Source of the DNA: Alphaproteobacteria bacterium
GTDB lineage: Bacteria; Planctomycetota; Phycisphaerae; UBA1845
Assembly: GCA_028285105.1 (NCBI GenBank)
Contig: JANQQE010000011.1
Span: 186,001 to 250,000, forward strand
DNA: 64,000 bases
Direction of reading: 5' to 3'
Positions 9,835 through 18,496 of the stretch are shown here, piece after piece. Under the pieces are notes generated by a model. The model made no database searches. It was not told where the DNA came from and worked only from the letters and a program-made list of their open reading frames with translations. The position numbers and the translations under genes are program-made. Each line of letters opens with the position of its first letter. Positions within the stretch are counted from its first letter, which is position 1.

Positions 9835-10689
9835 ATGTCTGACCCGCAACCGATACCTCGACCGGGACGCGTTCCATCTTTGTCCAACGTCAAGAACATT
9901 GTTGCCGTCGGCGCGGGCAAAGGTGGTGTCGGTAAGAGTACGCTCGCGGGGCTGCTGGCATTCGGGTTGTCGCGGGGTGGGGCAAAGGTCGGATTGCTGG
10001 ATGCGGACATTTATGGACCTTCAATTCCGACGCTCATGGGAGTCGGTGGACAACAACCAACGGTCGACCAGGCCCGCAAGATGATGATGCCCGTTGACGC
10101 GAAAGGTATCAAAGTCATCAGTGTGGGATTCATCATCGACCCGAACGAAGCCGTCGTCTGGCGCGGACCGATGGTGCACGGTTTGCTCAAACAATTTCTC
10201 GAACAAGTTGAGTGGGGCGAGTTGGATTATCTGATCGTTGACCTGCCGCCCGGTACTGGAGATGTGGCGTTGACGCTTGCCCAGTCGATTCCGATGACCG
10301 GTGCGGTGGTCGTGTGTACGCCGCAGGACTTGGCCCTTCAGGACGCCAAACGGGCGCTAAAGATGTACCAGACGCTCAACGTACCTGTTTTGGGTATCGT
10401 CGAAAACATGAGCTACTACCTCTGTCCCAAGTGCGGAAATCGCGACGACATCTTTGACAACGGTGGGGCTGAAGAAGCGGCTGCGGGGTTGAATGTTCCT
10501 TTTTTGGGGGCCATTCCCCTCAATGCCTCGGTGCGGTCGTCGGCTGATTCGGGACAACTTGGCGATAACTTCGTTGAATCGCAAGACAAAGTATCTGCTG
10601 CTCTCGAAGTACTGATGGACCGATTCCAAGCCGAAGTCGAATCCGCCAACAAGGAATTCGACGGCGCGCCAACGCTGACCATTGAATAG
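9835..10689 (+). CDS. mrp: Mrp/NBP35-family iron-sulfur carrier ATPase
   Basis: This 284-residue P-loop ATPase has a deviant Walker A motif GKGGVGKS (about residues 28-35), a switch region DLPPGTGD (136-143) and a CPKC motif at 197-200 that in this family bridges an Fe-S cluster across the dimer. It is expected to hold and transfer Fe-S clusters to apoproteins in the cytoplasm. It lacks the N-terminal DUF59/MIP18-like domain found in longer Mrp proteins. The start ATG has an excellent AAAGGAG site at 9818-9824, which rules out the longer in-frame extension. The gene is divergent from the histidine kinase. Confidence 0.92.
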   Translation: MSDPQPIPRPGRVPSLSNVKNIVAVGAGKGGVGKSTLAGLLAFGLSRGGAKVGLLDADIYGPSIPTLMGVGGQQPTVDQARKMMMPVDAKGIKVISVGFIIDPNEAVVWRGPMVHGLLKQFLEQVEWGELDYLIVDLPPGTGDVALTLAQSIPMTGAVVVCTPQDLALQDAKRALKMYQTLNVPVLGIVENMSYYLCPKCGNRDDIFDNGGAEEAAAGLNVPFLGAIPLNASVRSSADSGQLGDNFVESQDKVSAALEVLMDRFQAEVESANKEFDGAPTLTIE

Positions 10690-10760
10690 CTTGGCCATCA
10701 AATAACCCAGCCATTTGACAAACGGTTGACTAAACACCGGGGGCAACGAAAAGCGTAATC

Positions 10761-11618
10761 ATGTCTGATCGTATTGACCAATTCGAATCAATGTTCAAGT
10801 CAGCAGAGAAAGCACGGTATCAATACGATCCGCCGCTCTTGCAACGCATTGTCGTATTGGTGGATACACCAAGAGGGGACGCCACCGCTTACACCGAATC
10901 GGTGCGGGCATACATGAAGGCGAGCAATATTAAGGCCGACGATTTTGAAATTCTTGGCAACGAAGACTTCACCGACATTCAGCAGATGTTGGCGGCAGTC
11001 CATTCAAAGTCGCCGAATTTAATCGTCACCCATCGCCATCTTCACCTTCATCGCGAGGAGCTGGAACACAGTCTGGGGACGTACCTCGACACACTAATTC
11101 AAGGCACGAGCATCCCCGTACTGGTCACACCCAGTCCCAATGCCGACGGGTCGCCCAAACCGCTCGAGGCAGCCAACGACGTGTTGGTCATGACTGACCA
11201 CCTGCTCGACGATCCCAAGTGCATTAACTACGGTGTGCGTTTTGTCGCACCGGGCGGGATCGTTCATCTCTGTCACATCGAAGATGACAGTGTGTTTCAA
11301 AAGTACATGTCGTTGATCGAGCGGATTCCGGAAATCGAAACGGATGTGGCCCGCGAAAAACTGCGTGGTAAACTATTGCAACTGCCGAGCGATTACATCG
11401 ATTCGTGTATCGAGGCATTGAGAACGGAATCGATCGACGCACACATCAACCCGATCATTCGCCTTGGACATCGCGTGAACGACTACCATCAGCTCATCGA
11501 CGAACACGAAGGCGACCTGCTCGTTTGCAACACGAACGATCCTGAGGATCTGGCGATTCACCCGATGGCCTACGCCATTGCTTTGGAGTTTCGTCATCAA
11601 CCGCTGCTACTTCTTTAG
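10761..11618 (+). CDS. Tandem universal-stress-protein-like protein
   Basis: The 285-residue protein looks like two Usp-type alpha/beta domains in tandem. Residues about 28-125 run from IVVLVDTPRGD to IPVLVTPSPN, and about 135-285 run from VLVMTDHLLDD to a closing PLLLL strand. The ATP-binding GXXGX9G(S/T) motif of ATP-binding Usps is not evident, so it may belong to the non-nucleotide-binding type. It sits 21 bases upstream of the ion permease gene in the same direction, suggesting it regulates or senses for that carrier. Family assignment rests on fold pattern rather than a strict motif. Confidence 0.6.
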   Translation: MSDRIDQFESMFKSAEKARYQYDPPLLQRIVVLVDTPRGDATAYTESVRAYMKASNIKADDFEILGNEDFTDIQQMLAAVHSKSPNLIVTHRHLHLHREELEHSLGTYLDTLIQGTSIPVLVTPSPNADGSPKPLEAANDVLVMTDHLLDDPKCINYGVRFVAPGGIVHLCHIEDDSVFQKYMSLIERIPEIETDVAREKLRGKLLQLPSDYIDSCIEALRTESIDAHINPIIRLGHRVNDYHQLIDEHEGDLLVCNTNDPEDLAIHPMAYAIALEFRHQPLLLL

Positions 11619-11639
11619 CGACCGTTACCGAAATTACAC

Positions 11640-13058
11640 ATGACTCCGAATCTTCAAACCATCCTGCTGGCATCTGCCGAAGCTCACGCTGAACCCCATG
11701 TTTCAAGTGGGATGACCATGCTGTTCGGTGGGCTGCTGCTGGCGATGATCGGGTGCCTTGCGTTTGAAGAAAAACTTCACGCCAAAAAGTCGCTGATCAC
11801 CGGTATCTTTGCGGTCATTTGTCTGCTGTTGGGGGAAATGACCGGGATACTGCCGAAAGAGTCGATCGCGAGAATTGGTGAGCATACGATCCGTCTGCCG
11901 GTCTACATCCCGGCGATCGACTGGGAGGTTATTGCCATCATCATGGGGGCGTCGCTTTTTGTGGACGTCACCAGCAAGTCGGGCATCTTCAGTTGGATCG
12001 CCATCAAACTGACGAAGACTTCCGGCGGTGATCCGCTGAAGCTCCTGATCTATTACGGAATTCTCACGGTTATCTTTTCGGCTGTCCTCAACAACGTCAC
12101 CGCGATGATTATCATCGGATCGCTGACGACCGTATCTCTCAAGAAACTCGGAAGAGGCGACAAGCTGCTCGGATTTCTGATCACCGAAGGATTGCTCACG
12201 AACATCGGCGGGTTGCTCACGCTGATCAGTTCAGTCCCCAACATCATCGTAGGCAACAAAGCCGGCATCTCATTCGCCACATTCTTTCTTAAGGCTGCCC
12301 CATTCGTCGTCGTCGCAACGCTGGCGACCTTGTGGATGGCCCGTTCGCGATTTGGCGTCAAGCGACTGGTGACGGAAGGCGAGAAAACGGAAGCGGCTGA
12401 CCGCGTGTCGGCGTTTGACGAGAACGAGGGCATCCCGTCGAAACGATTCTTCTATGCATCAGCCGTAGCGTTTGTGCTATTAATTGCTGCGCTTTCGACG
12501 ACGTCCATTCTGCCATATGTGCAGGACCTGGGAATGGGATTCGTGGCGATGTCCTTCGCTGTAATCATGTTGATCGCCTTCAAGAATGAAGTGAACAAGT
12601 TTTACGCCGCGCTCGATTGGGACTTGCTGGGATTCTTTGCGAGTCTCTTCGTCGTCATCAATGTCATGGAGCACGCATTGGTCCTCGACGTAGTCGGCAA
12701 AGCCTTGAGCGCGCTTCTCGACCTTGGCGAAACCGTCGGGACGGGCAGCCTTCTGGTCACGTCGGCACTTGCCAGCAGCGTGACGGATAACATTCCGCTG
12801 TCGGCAGTTCTCGCGCAGATTCTAGGCAACCATGATCCAGCCTACCCGGCTAGTTCGCCGGTGTGGTGGGCGGTGGTGTTTGGCGCGAACCTCGGCGGAA
12901 ACCTGACACCGATCGGTTCGGCATCGACCCTGGTCGCGATGACGGTCATTCACCGCAGCGAAATCAATTTGAGTTTCACGGGCTTCGTAAAGGCCGCAGT
13001 ACCCTTTGCCATTGTTCATCTGGTATTGGCTGTCGCTTATGTACTTATTGTGCTGTAG
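11640..13058 (+). CDS. Ion-transporter-superfamily permease (NhaD/ArsB/SLC13-like)
   Basis: The 472-residue protein is almost entirely hydrophobic, with about 11-13 membrane segments. It has two pseudo-symmetric re-entrant signatures: LNNVTAMIIIGS near residue 145 in the first half, and TDNIPLSAVLAQ plus GANLGGNLTPIGSASTLVAM in the second. This is the layout of NhaD sodium/proton antiporters and ArsB-type carriers. The EEKLHAKKS stretch after TM1 resembles NhaD. The transported ion is not certain; Na+/H+ exchange is the leading guess. It is transcribed with the Usp-like gene. Confidence 0.78.
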   Translation: MTPNLQTILLASAEAHAEPHVSSGMTMLFGGLLLAMIGCLAFEEKLHAKKSLITGIFAVICLLLGEMTGILPKESIARIGEHTIRLPVYIPAIDWEVIAIIMGASLFVDVTSKSGIFSWIAIKLTKTSGGDPLKLLIYYGILTVIFSAVLNNVTAMIIIGSLTTVSLKKLGRGDKLLGFLITEGLLTNIGGLLTLISSVPNIIVGNKAGISFATFFLKAAPFVVVATLATLWMARSRFGVKRLVTEGEKTEAADRVSAFDENEGIPSKRFFYASAVAFVLLIAALSTTSILPYVQDLGMGFVAMSFAVIMLIAFKNEVNKFYAALDWDLLGFFASLFVVINVMEHALVLDVVGKALSALLDLGETVGTGSLLVTSALASSVTDNIPLSAVLAQILGNHDPAYPASSPVWWAVVFGANLGGNLTPIGSASTLVAMTVIHRSEINLSFTGFVKAAVPFAIVHLVLAVAYVLIVL

Positions 13059-13085
13059 TCGAAACTACCGGGAAGGAACACGCTC

Positions 13086-13586
13086 ATGACAATTCCGGAA
13101 TTGCTATGCGATCAGACGCGCCGCACACGCGAATGGACCGAAATGCTCATCGCCGATTTGTCGGGCGACGATTGGACGTTTCAACCCCAACCCGGGATGG
13201 CCCACGCATTGTGGCTGTGCGGGCATCTCGCCTCCGCTCAAGAGACGTTATTGTTTAACCGCTGCCTTGATACGAGCGTATTGGAATCGGAATTCACGAT
13301 TCACTTTCCCATCGGCGCTCCAATCAAATCCGCTACCGATCACGATTGGCCGAGCGCCGACGCGGTGTTGGCAAAAATGGAAGAAATGCAGACCAGGTCG
13401 GAAGAAGCAATACTCGGAATCGACGAGTCAATCCTGGACGATCCAGCTTTTGGCAAGAACGGCGGTAAGCATCCACACTACGACACCAAAGCCGGAGCAA
13501 TCAGTCACATGATTCGCCATGAAGCATTTCATGCGGGACAGATCGCGTCGCTTCGGCGGCTGCTGGGCAAGGGTTTTTTGAGATAA
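13086..13586 (+). CDS. DinB/YfiT-family four-helix protein
   Basis: The 166-residue protein has the DinB-like pattern: an N-terminal helix with TREWTEML, the early histidine in CGHLASAQE (about residue 44), and the late pair of histidines in IRHEAFHAGQIASLRR (about residues 140-150), which together form the family metal site. Members include thiol transferases and many proteins of unknown role. The ATG is preceded by GGAAGGAA. It follows the permease by 27 bases and may be co-transcribed. Substrate unknown. Confidence 0.82.
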   Translation: MTIPELLCDQTRRTREWTEMLIADLSGDDWTFQPQPGMAHALWLCGHLASAQETLLFNRCLDTSVLESEFTIHFPIGAPIKSATDHDWPSADAVLAKMEEMQTRSEEAILGIDESILDDPAFGKNGGKHPHYDTKAGAISHMIRHEAFHAGQIASLRRLLGKGFLR

Positions 13587-13607
13587 CGCAACGGGTCTAT
13601 CGCGAAC

Positions 13608-14321
13608 ATGCAGACGATTCATCTCAACCTGTTCGGACCGGCTCGCGACTTCGTGGGCAGTGACGCAACGTCGATCGACGTGCCCGATGGTGCAACAGTG
13701 GGGGACTTGGCGTCAGTATTGGCCGAGAGGTTTCCGAATTGGCGGGCAGGTCTCGAAACGGTGCGCTACGCAATTGACGATGCGTTTGTCACGAGCGATC
13801 ACGAGCTTGCCAGTGGCGATAACGTGGCGGTCATTCCTCCGGTTTCGGGCGGGATGCCAGAAACGCCTAATGATTTGATTGAACTAACGCCCGATCCGTT
13901 GAACATCGCACACTGCTACGCACATCTGGCGTCGTCATCCACTGGTGACGGCGGTGGCGTTTGTGTTTTTGTCGGCAAGACCCGCGCCGAGTCGAACGAC
14001 ATTCATGGCTCGCTCAAGCACCTCGACTATGAAGCCCACGAATCGATGGCCGTCGCCCAATTGCAAAAGCTAGCAGACGAAGCACGAAACCGTTGGACGA
14101 TCTGCTCCGTGGCATTGTGTCACCGCGTTGGCGCGGTGGGTGTCGGTGAATCATCCGTGGTCGTTGGCGTCGCCAGCGGTCACCGCGATGAATCGTTCCA
14201 AGTCTGCCGCTGGTTGATCGACGAACTTAAGCGTGAAGTTCCCATCTGGAAGCGCGAGGTTTGGGAATCGGGCGAGGCCAGTTGGTCAAAGGGCGATCAA
14301 GCCAAGAGCGAGGCCAGTTAG
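13608..14321 (+). CDS. MoaD-MoaE fusion, molybdopterin synthase
   Basis: The 237-residue protein joins both subunits of molybdopterin synthase. Residues 1-82 are a MoaD ubiquitin-like sulfur carrier ending in PPVSGG, with the double glycine at 81-82. Residues 83-237 are MoaE, with VFVGKTRAES, LDYEAHESMA, CHRVGAVGVGE, SGHRDESF and the PIWKREVWESG end. The enzyme converts cyclic pyranopterin monophosphate to molybdopterin using the MoaD thiocarboxylate. Since MoaD must have a free C-terminal Gly-Gly, the fusion needs cleavage after Gly82 or internal initiation at the Met83 codon (13854). No other molybdenum-cofactor genes are in the window. Confidence 0.9.
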   Translation: MQTIHLNLFGPARDFVGSDATSIDVPDGATVGDLASVLAERFPNWRAGLETVRYAIDDAFVTSDHELASGDNVAVIPPVSGGMPETPNDLIELTPDPLNIAHCYAHLASSSTGDGGGVCVFVGKTRAESNDIHGSLKHLDYEAHESMAVAQLQKLADEARNRWTICSVALCHRVGAVGVGESSVVVGVASGHRDESFQVCRWLIDELKREVPIWKREVWESGEASWSKGDQAKSEAS

Positions 14322-14322
14322 G

Positions 14323-14991
14323 GTGGCTGGTCGTGAAACCATTGCTGCCCGCACCGAGCGAGCAAAACGAATCTTGCGAAAACTTCGCAAAGCGTACGGC
14401 GATGCAGACTGTGCGCTGACTCATAGGAGTGCGTTTGAGCTTCTCATCGCGACGATTCTCTCGGCCCAATCCACCGACGAAACGGTCAACAAAGTCACGC
14501 CGGTTTTGTTCAAAAAGTATCCCAACCCATCCAAACTCGCAGCGGCTGAGTTGGAAGATGCCCAGGAGATCGTTCATCCAACCGGATTCTTCAGGCAGAA
14601 GGCCAAGAATATTATTGGGGCGGCAACGCGAATCATGGATGAATTCGACGGCGAAGTGCCTCAAACGATTGAAGAATTGATCACGCTACCGGGTGTCGCA
14701 CGCAAGACTGCTAACGTGGTCCTTGGGACATGGTTTGACAAAAACGTGGGCGTTGTGGTGGATACCCATGTGGGACGACTGGCGGACCGATTGCGTTTGA
14801 CCTGGAACCACAAGGACACAAAGGATGCGATCCGAATCGAAAAGGACCTGATGCGGGTCATTCCCCAGAAGGATTGGACGTACTTGTCGCATGCGTTGAT
14901 CTGGCACGGAAGGAAGGTATGCTCCGCCCGCAAGCCGGACTGCGAACGATGCACGTTGGCGATCGATTGCCCCTCGAAAGGACGGATTTGA
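14323..14991 (+). CDS. nth: Endonuclease III
   Basis: This DNA glycosylase/AP lyase removes oxidised pyrimidines. It shows the helix-hairpin-helix LPGVARKTANVV with the catalytic lysine, the VVDTHVGR motif with the catalytic aspartate, and a C-terminal 4Fe-4S loop of spacing C-x6-C-x2-C-x5-C (CSARKPDCERCTLAIDC). The chosen GTG start, 2 bases after the MoaDE stop, gives 222 residues, close to the usual 211. An ATG at 14233 would add 30 basic residues but overlaps MoaDE by 89 bases. The start is therefore uncertain, the function is not. Confidence 0.93.
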   Translation: MAGRETIAARTERAKRILRKLRKAYGDADCALTHRSAFELLIATILSAQSTDETVNKVTPVLFKKYPNPSKLAAAELEDAQEIVHPTGFFRQKAKNIIGAATRIMDEFDGEVPQTIEELITLPGVARKTANVVLGTWFDKNVGVVVDTHVGRLADRLRLTWNHKDTKDAIRIEKDLMRVIPQKDWTYLSHALIWHGRKVCSARKPDCERCTLAIDCPSKGRI

Positions 14992-15015
14992 GCCGCAGCG
15001 AGAATCAAGGAATGC

Positions 15016-15044
15016 TTGACAGAATCGGGGTGCATTCATACCTT
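15016..15044 (+). promoter_or_regulatory. Putative sigma-70-type promoter for rpmF-plsX-fab operon
   Basis: TTGACA (15016-15021, perfect -35) is followed by a 17-base spacer and TACCTT (15039-15044, 3 of 6 to TATAAT). It lies just after nth, and the resulting leader before rpmF would be about 130 bases. A second weaker pair, TTGGAT about 30 bases further with TATGCT, is also possible. Consensus match only. Confidence 0.45.
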
Positions 15045-15179
15045 GTCGCGATTGGATCTACCGTTATGCGGCTGTATGCTGTATGGTTTTTGTTCGGATC
15101 GGAATTCCGGGCAGGGTTGGTGTTTCGGCCAACTTGTATTTTGGAACAACGGACTCCGGTCTGAAGCGAGGATGGATAG

Positions 15180-15365
15180 ATGTTACCGGTAAAGAAGAAA
15201 TCGAAATGTCGCAAGCGTACGCGTCGGGCGCACCACGCACTGACCAAGCCGACCCTTGCGCCTTGCCCGAAGTGCGGTAAAGCCAAACTTCCCCACTGCG
15301 CCTGCGACCAATGCGGTTATGCCAGCGCAAGCGTTTTGCTTCCGTCGCGCAGCGAGGTTGAGTAA
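15180..15365 (+). CDS. rpmF: 50S ribosomal protein L32
   Basis: This 61-residue basic protein begins with a PVKKKSKCRKRTRRAHHAL segment typical of L32 and carries CPKCGKAKLPHCACDQCGY, a four-cysteine zinc-ribbon form of the protein. The ATG follows GAGGATGGATAG, an acceptable ribosome-binding site. Its stop codon overlaps the start of plsX by one base (TAATG). The rpmF-plsX-fab order is widely conserved and couples ribosome and membrane-lipid synthesis. The DUF177 (YceD) gene often found directly upstream is not present. Confidence 0.9.
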   Translation: MLPVKKKSKCRKRTRRAHHALTKPTLAPCPKCGKAKLPHCACDQCGYASASVLLPSRSEVE

Positions 15366-16411
15366 TGCCTATGCGGATAGGTGTTGATGCGATGGGGGGC
15401 GACCACGCTCCCGGCGCGATTATCCGCGGTTCTCTGCAAGCCCTTACAGACTTCGATCACATCGAGTTGTCTTTGGTTGGTGACGAGAATGTGATTCAGG
15501 ATCACCTAGCGTCTAACGGTGGTGCGCCAAAGCGTTGTCACATTGTCCACGCTTCAGAAGTTGTGGACATGTCGGAAACGCCGACCGATGCACTGAGGCG
15601 CAAAAAGAACTCGTCGATCATGGTGCTGGCGAAGATGGCGGCAGAGGGCAAAGTTGATGCCGTCATCAGCGCCGGAAACACGGGCGCATGCGCCGCGGCT
15701 GCTCAACTTCGGATGCGTTCGCTGCCGTGCATTTCGCGGCCCGGTATTGCAGTGGCGCTTCCCAGTTTTCACGGACCGGTCACACTCTGTGACGTTGGTG
15801 CGAACATCCAGGCGCGTCCGCAGCATTTGTACGAGTATGCCGTTCTCGCGACGGAATATGCCAAGATGGTTCTCGGGGTCGAGTCGCCTCGCGTCGGTCT
15901 TGTTTCAATCGGCGAGGAAAGCCTCAAAGGCACGGACGTTATCAAGAGAACCCACGAGTTGCTCAGTTCGGATGGGGCGATTCGTTTTGTCGGAAACGTC
16001 GAAGGTCGCGAACTGTTTCAGGACAAGTGCGACGTTGCGGTAAGTGATGGTTTTGTCGGGAACATTCTGCTGAAATTCATCGAGGGTCTTTCCGAGGGAC
16101 TTTTCAAAACGATCTCCCGCGAGTTTCAAGACGACGACGCCACTACCAAAAAGAAGTTCGATGATGCTTTACATCGCGTTTGGCAGCGTCACGATTTCAG
16201 CGAGTATGGCGGAGCGCCTCTGCTGGGTATCAACGGGGTCTGCATGATTTGTCACGGTCGAAGCGAGGAACGTGCCATTCGCAACGCGGTCAAAGCGGCA
16301 AGCACCTTCGTCGAACACCGTTTCAACGAAGCGATTACAAACCGGTTGGCGCGAACCGCGAACTCCGGTCAATCCGGAACAGAAGCACCGACCGTCGCCA
16401 ACATCGGATAG
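15365..16411 (+). CDS. plsX: Phosphate acyltransferase PlsX
   Basis: The 348-residue protein starts with RIGVDAMGGDHAP, the family hallmark. It also contains SAGNTGA, GVESPRVGLVSIGEE and DGFVGNILLKFIEG. It converts acyl-ACP and phosphate to acyl-phosphate, the acyl donor for PlsY in phospholipid synthesis. It overlaps rpmF by one base and is followed closely by fabH, so these genes are co-transcribed. Length is normal for the family. Confidence 0.95.
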   Translation: MPMRIGVDAMGGDHAPGAIIRGSLQALTDFDHIELSLVGDENVIQDHLASNGGAPKRCHIVHASEVVDMSETPTDALRRKKNSSIMVLAKMAAEGKVDAVISAGNTGACAAAAQLRMRSLPCISRPGIAVALPSFHGPVTLCDVGANIQARPQHLYEYAVLATEYAKMVLGVESPRVGLVSIGEESLKGTDVIKRTHELLSSDGAIRFVGNVEGRELFQDKCDVAVSDGFVGNILLKFIEGLSEGLFKTISREFQDDDATTKKKFDDALHRVWQRHDFSEYGGAPLLGINGVCMICHGRSEERAIRNAVKAASTFVEHRFNEAITNRLARTANSGQSGTEAPTVANIG

Positions 16412-16416
16412 TATTC

Positions 16417-17409
16417 ATGAAGCAAACCTTACGAGCGGCTATTACAGGTACCGGAATGTCGGTCCCCAAGGAAGTCATCGGCAACGATCACTTCGCCAGC
16501 TATCTCGACACTTCTGACGAATGGATCACAACGCGAAGCGGTATCAAAGAGCGGTACCGTGCGGGTGAGGGTGAGACCACAGTCTCGATGGCGCTCGATG
16601 CCTCGCAGAAAGCCCTCAAGGATGCAGGGATCAGCGCGGAAGATTTGGATTTAATCCTGTTCGCAACGGTGACTCCAGACACTTGCGTCCCGTCGGCGGC
16701 ATGTTGGTTACAAGGGCAGTTGGGGGCTAAGAATGCCGGCGCGATGGACCTCAACGCTGCTTGCGCCGGACTGATTTATGGCATGACCCAAGCCGCAACT
16801 TCCCTTCATACCGGCATGAGTCAGCATGTGTTGGTCGTTGGAGCAGAGACGCTGAGTCGCATCGTTGACATGCAGGATCGCTCGACGTGTGTGCTGTTTG
16901 GAGACGGTGCGTCGGCCATCATTATGTCACGCACCGAAGACTCGAATCGTGGCGTGCTGTATCAGCACCTCGGTGCAGATGGAACATGTGCAGACTACAT
17001 CTGGCAGCCGGCAGGCGGATCGAAACTCCCCCATACGCCAGCAACACTGGCAGAGAACCTTGACAAGTTGCGCATGAAGGGTCGGGAGGTATACAAGTTT
17101 GCAGTCGTGAAATTCAATCGACTGGTTCAAAAAGCCCTTAAAGAAACCGGGCTAAAGGCAGAAGACATTGACCTGATCGTACCGCATCAATCCAATCTGC
17201 GCATCATCGAAAGCGTCCAGGAAAAAATGAAGCTTCCGATGGAAAAATTTGTCGTCAATATTGATCGCTACGGAAACACATCCGCAGCATCGGTTGGGAT
17301 GGCGCTTGATGAAGCCCGGCGGGATGGTCGCGTCAAACCCGGTGGTCTTGTGATGATGATTGCGTTTGGAGCGGGCCTGACGTGGGCGGTCATGATAGTT
17401 CGGGTCTGA
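16417..17409 (+). CDS. fabH: 3-oxoacyl-ACP synthase III
   Basis: The 330-residue ketosynthase has its active-site cysteine at Cys116 in LNAACAGLIYG, the histidine in VPHQSNLRI and the asparagine in YGNTSAAS, giving the Cys-His-Asn triad of FabH. It condenses acetyl-CoA (or another short acyl-CoA) with malonyl-ACP to start fatty-acid synthesis. A much longer in-frame extension back into plsX exists, but MKQTLRAAITGTGM matches the family N-terminus and begins 6 bases after the plsX stop. No clear Shine-Dalgarno sequence is visible. Confidence 0.95.
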   Translation: MKQTLRAAITGTGMSVPKEVIGNDHFASYLDTSDEWITTRSGIKERYRAGEGETTVSMALDASQKALKDAGISAEDLDLILFATVTPDTCVPSAACWLQGQLGAKNAGAMDLNAACAGLIYGMTQAATSLHTGMSQHVLVVGAETLSRIVDMQDRSTCVLFGDGASAIIMSRTEDSNRGVLYQHLGADGTCADYIWQPAGGSKLPHTPATLAENLDKLRMKGREVYKFAVVKFNRLVQKALKETGLKAEDIDLIVPHQSNLRIIESVQEKMKLPMEKFVVNIDRYGNTSAASVGMALDEARRDGRVKPGGLVMMIAFGAGLTWAVMIVRV

Positions 17410-17476
17410 TTGCGAATCCGAAATTCATTGCGCCGAATTCGAGCGCGGTTTTAAGATCGAAGCAGAGAATGACGTT

Positions 17477-18418
17477 ATGCAAAAAAAGGCAGCCATTTTT
17501 CCAGGGCAGGGCTCACAGTTGTCCGGCATGGGAGCGGACCTCGTTGATGCGAGTTCAAACGCCAAGGGGGTTTACGCCAAAGCCAATGAGTTGGTCGGGT
17601 TCGACTTGCAGGCGCTCTGTTTTGAAGGGACCCCCGAACAACTTGAACCTACGGACATACAACAGCCCGCAATTCTCGTAACCAGCATCGCGCTTCTCGA
17701 GGCGCTCGGCGAACAAATCGATGTCCGTTCGACGTTTTCAGCCGCTGCGGGGTTGAGTCTGGGCGAGTACTCGGCGCTGTATCATGCTGGATGCCTCGAA
17801 TTCGACGATGTCGTCCGATTGGTCCATCGTCGCGGTCAGCTGATGCAGGCGGCGGCTGACGCTGCGGACAGTGGTATGGTGTCGCTTATCGGAGTCGACG
17901 AGACGCAAGCAAAAAATGTTTGCGACGAAGCAGCGCAGGGCGGCGTCTTGAGCCCAGCGAACCTCAACTGCCCGGGCCAAATTGTCATTTCAGGCGATCG
18001 GGCAGCGTGTGATCGATCGGTTGAGATTGCATCCGAAAAAGGTTTTCGTGCTGTCGCTTTGAAGGTGGCGGGTGCTTTTCATTCACCACTGATGCAATCG
18101 GCGGCGGACGGACTGGCGGAAGTGCTGGCCGGCGTCGAAATTAAACAGCCTGTCATACCCGTGTTGTCGAACGTTACTGGCGAATACCACAAAGATCCCG
18201 AGTCGATTCGCAAGTTCCTCGTCGCTCAGGTCACCCAGCCAGTGCGTTGGCAGGACTGTGTCGAGACACTCATCGCCGACGGTTATAAGGCTTTTGCAGA
18301 GATCGGCCCCAATCGCGTTCTCAAGGGTCTGGTTCGCAAGATCGACAAGAGCGCCCGCACCGTCAACATTGGCAAGATTGAAGACATCAAGGAACACAAT
18401 CTCGCCGGCATCTCGTAG
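17477..18418 (+). CDS. fabD: Malonyl-CoA:ACP transacylase
   Basis: The 313-residue acyltransferase starts with AIFPGQGSQLSGMG. It has the nucleophile Ser94 in GLSLGEYSA and the catalytic His202 in AGAFHSPLM, plus the usual GPNRVLKGL near the end. It loads malonyl groups onto the acyl carrier protein for FabH and FabF. It follows fabH by about 67 bases and precedes fabG in the operon. Nothing is unusual about the sequence. Confidence 0.95.
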   Translation: MQKKAAIFPGQGSQLSGMGADLVDASSNAKGVYAKANELVGFDLQALCFEGTPEQLEPTDIQQPAILVTSIALLEALGEQIDVRSTFSAAAGLSLGEYSALYHAGCLEFDDVVRLVHRRGQLMQAAADAADSGMVSLIGVDETQAKNVCDEAAQGGVLSPANLNCPGQIVISGDRAACDRSVEIASEKGFRAVALKVAGAFHSPLMQSAADGLAEVLAGVEIKQPVIPVLSNVTGEYHKDPESIRKFLVAQVTQPVRWQDCVETLIADGYKAFAEIGPNRVLKGLVRKIDKSARTVNIGKIEDIKEHNLAGIS

Positions 18419-18496
18419 GCATTGCGTCGCAGGTTTGCGATGGCCCGCAGGACGGGCAGTGTCAAAACGGGTGGCAATGATAAAAGGAGTTGGACG

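Noticed and set aside
14233-14322. An ATG that would extend endonuclease III by 30 residues
   Set aside because: It overlaps the MoaE coding region deeply and adds Arg/Pro-rich residues unlike the family.
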